Assembly (NCBI GenBank): GCA_031178565.1
Contig: JAPSIU010000209.1
Coordinates: 1 to 5,420 of the forward strand
Length of the DNA stretch: 5,420 nt
Direction: 5' to 3'
Origin: Leucobacter sp.
Lineage (GTDB): Bacteria; Actinomycetota; Actinomycetes; Actinomycetales; Microbacteriaceae
Below, piece by piece: positions 5,035 to 5,420 of this stretch. The stretch's first letter is position 1; each line of letters starts with the position of its first letter. The notes beneath the pieces were generated by a model. The model ran no database searches, was not told where the DNA came from, and was given only the letters and a program-made list of their open reading frames with translations. A program made the position numbers and the translations under genes.

Positions 5035-5420
5035 TCAGCCATCGACCGCTGCGACGCCTCCGCGCGCTCGCGCATACGCCCAGGCGAGGATCCCGGCCAG
5101 CAGCGTCGCGCCGCCGACCATCGCCGCCGTGCCGAACCAGCCTCCCCCGGCGAATGCGATGCCGCCGACCCAACCGAGCAGACTCGAACCCGCGTAGTAC
5201 CCGAGGTTGTAGAGCGGCGGCGCGAGGCTTCGCCCGTCTCCCGCGCGACGCTCGATCAGACCGCTCGCGACGGAGTGCGCCGCGAAGAAGCTGCCCGTGA
5301 ACAGCACGAGTCCCGCGACCACCGCCGCGAGCCAGGGCAGCAGCGTCAGGGCGAGGCCGCCGAGCATGACCGCGACGCAGCCGAGCAGCACCGCCGTCGG
5401 CGGGATCGCGCGCGCGATCC
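5035..5420 (-). CDS. MFS transporter, YnfM/AraJ-like efflux type, C-terminal part (N-terminus beyond the window)
   Basis: The gene is read leftward, stops at TGA (5037-5035), and stays open to the right edge (last whole codons read IARAIPPTA), so at least two thirds of the protein is missing. The visible 128 residues hold four hydrophobic segments expected to be helices 9-12 of a 12-helix major facilitator. The FTGSFFAAHSVASGLIERR segment and the following LYNLGYYAGSSLLGWVGG segment resemble the YnfM-type drug or sugar efflux group, where a G-x-F-x-x-H-x-x-A-S-G block and a YY-G-S-S-x-x-G block occur in the same places. A GTG at 5391 could be mistaken for the start but lies inside a helix. 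The substrate cannot be told. It converges on the glycosyltransferase gene with 76 bp between stops, so it is probably a separate transcription unit unrelated to the glycopolymer genes. Confidence 0.82.
   Translation of the reverse strand, partial: IARAIPPTAVLLGCVAVMLGGLALTLLPWLAAVVAGLVLFTGSFFAAHSVASGLIERRAGDGRSLAPPLYNLGYYAGSSLLGWVGGIAFAGGGWFGTAAMVGGATLLAGILAWAYARARGGVAAVDG

Noticed and set aside
4188..5075. A 295-codon minus-strand frame bridging the glycosyltransferase and the transporter end
   Set aside because: It is antisense to the glycosyltransferase, has Arg/Glu/Val-rich shadow composition and overlaps the end of the transporter in another frame.
5403..5420. Perfect 18-base palindrome GGATCGCGCGCGCGATCC at the right edge
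   Set aside because: It lies within transporter coding sequence encoding Ile-Ala-Arg-Ala-Ile, and GC-alternating codons easily create such symmetry. It could extend beyond the window, but nothing supports a function.
1..5420. Mobile elements, CRISPR arrays, tRNA/rRNA genes and riboswitches
   Set aside because: No transposase-like protein, spaced repeats, tRNA-like fold or long structured leader was recognised on either strand by reading the sequence.

Overview
The window is high-GC DNA with actinobacterial gene style: GTG/TTG starts, tightly packed genes, an LCP-family ligase and long antisense shadow frames. The LCP protein and the glycosyltransferase resemble what I know from Microbacteriaceae (Leucobacter/Microbacterium relatives). 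That placement is inference from remembered family features, not a search.

Left part (1-3605, minus strand): a compact three-gene operon read right to left. galE (UDP-glucose 4-epimerase) comes first. It overlaps by ATGA an LCP (LytR-CpsA-Psr) glycopolymer ligase with an unusual multi-helix membrane anchor. Six bases after the LCP stop, a TTG-started membrane sulfatase-fold protein begins. It closely resembles the OpgB/MdoB type of phosphoglycerol transferase and runs off the left edge. Together they suggest an envelope glycopolymer pathway: GalE supplies UDP-galactose (perhaps also UDP-GalNAc), the LCP protein attaches a finished polymer to peptidoglycan, and the phosphoglycerol-transferase-like enzyme adds or transfers glycerol phosphate outside the membrane.

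Middle (3606-3812): a 207-bp divergent intergenic region with a conspicuously AT-richer core (3695-3780, about 43% GC by hand count). It holds a candidate leaderless promoter for galE, a TACAAT -10 candidate for the rightward gene, and a perfect 5-bp-arm hairpin just upstream of that gene's ribosome binding site.

Right part (3813-5420): a GT-B glycosyltransferase-like gene on the plus strand, whose E-x7-E and phosphate-binding motifs appear to be missing. Then come a short convergent intergenic region with an octamer tandem repeat and a weak hairpin, and the C-terminal part of an MFS transporter on the minus strand that runs off the right edge.

I see no mobile element, CRISPR array, tRNA or rRNA, and no clear previously undescribed multi-gene system. 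The most interesting items are the apparently catalytically degenerate glycosyltransferase facing the glycopolymer operon, and the pairing of an OpgB-like enzyme with a multi-helix LCP protein and GalE.
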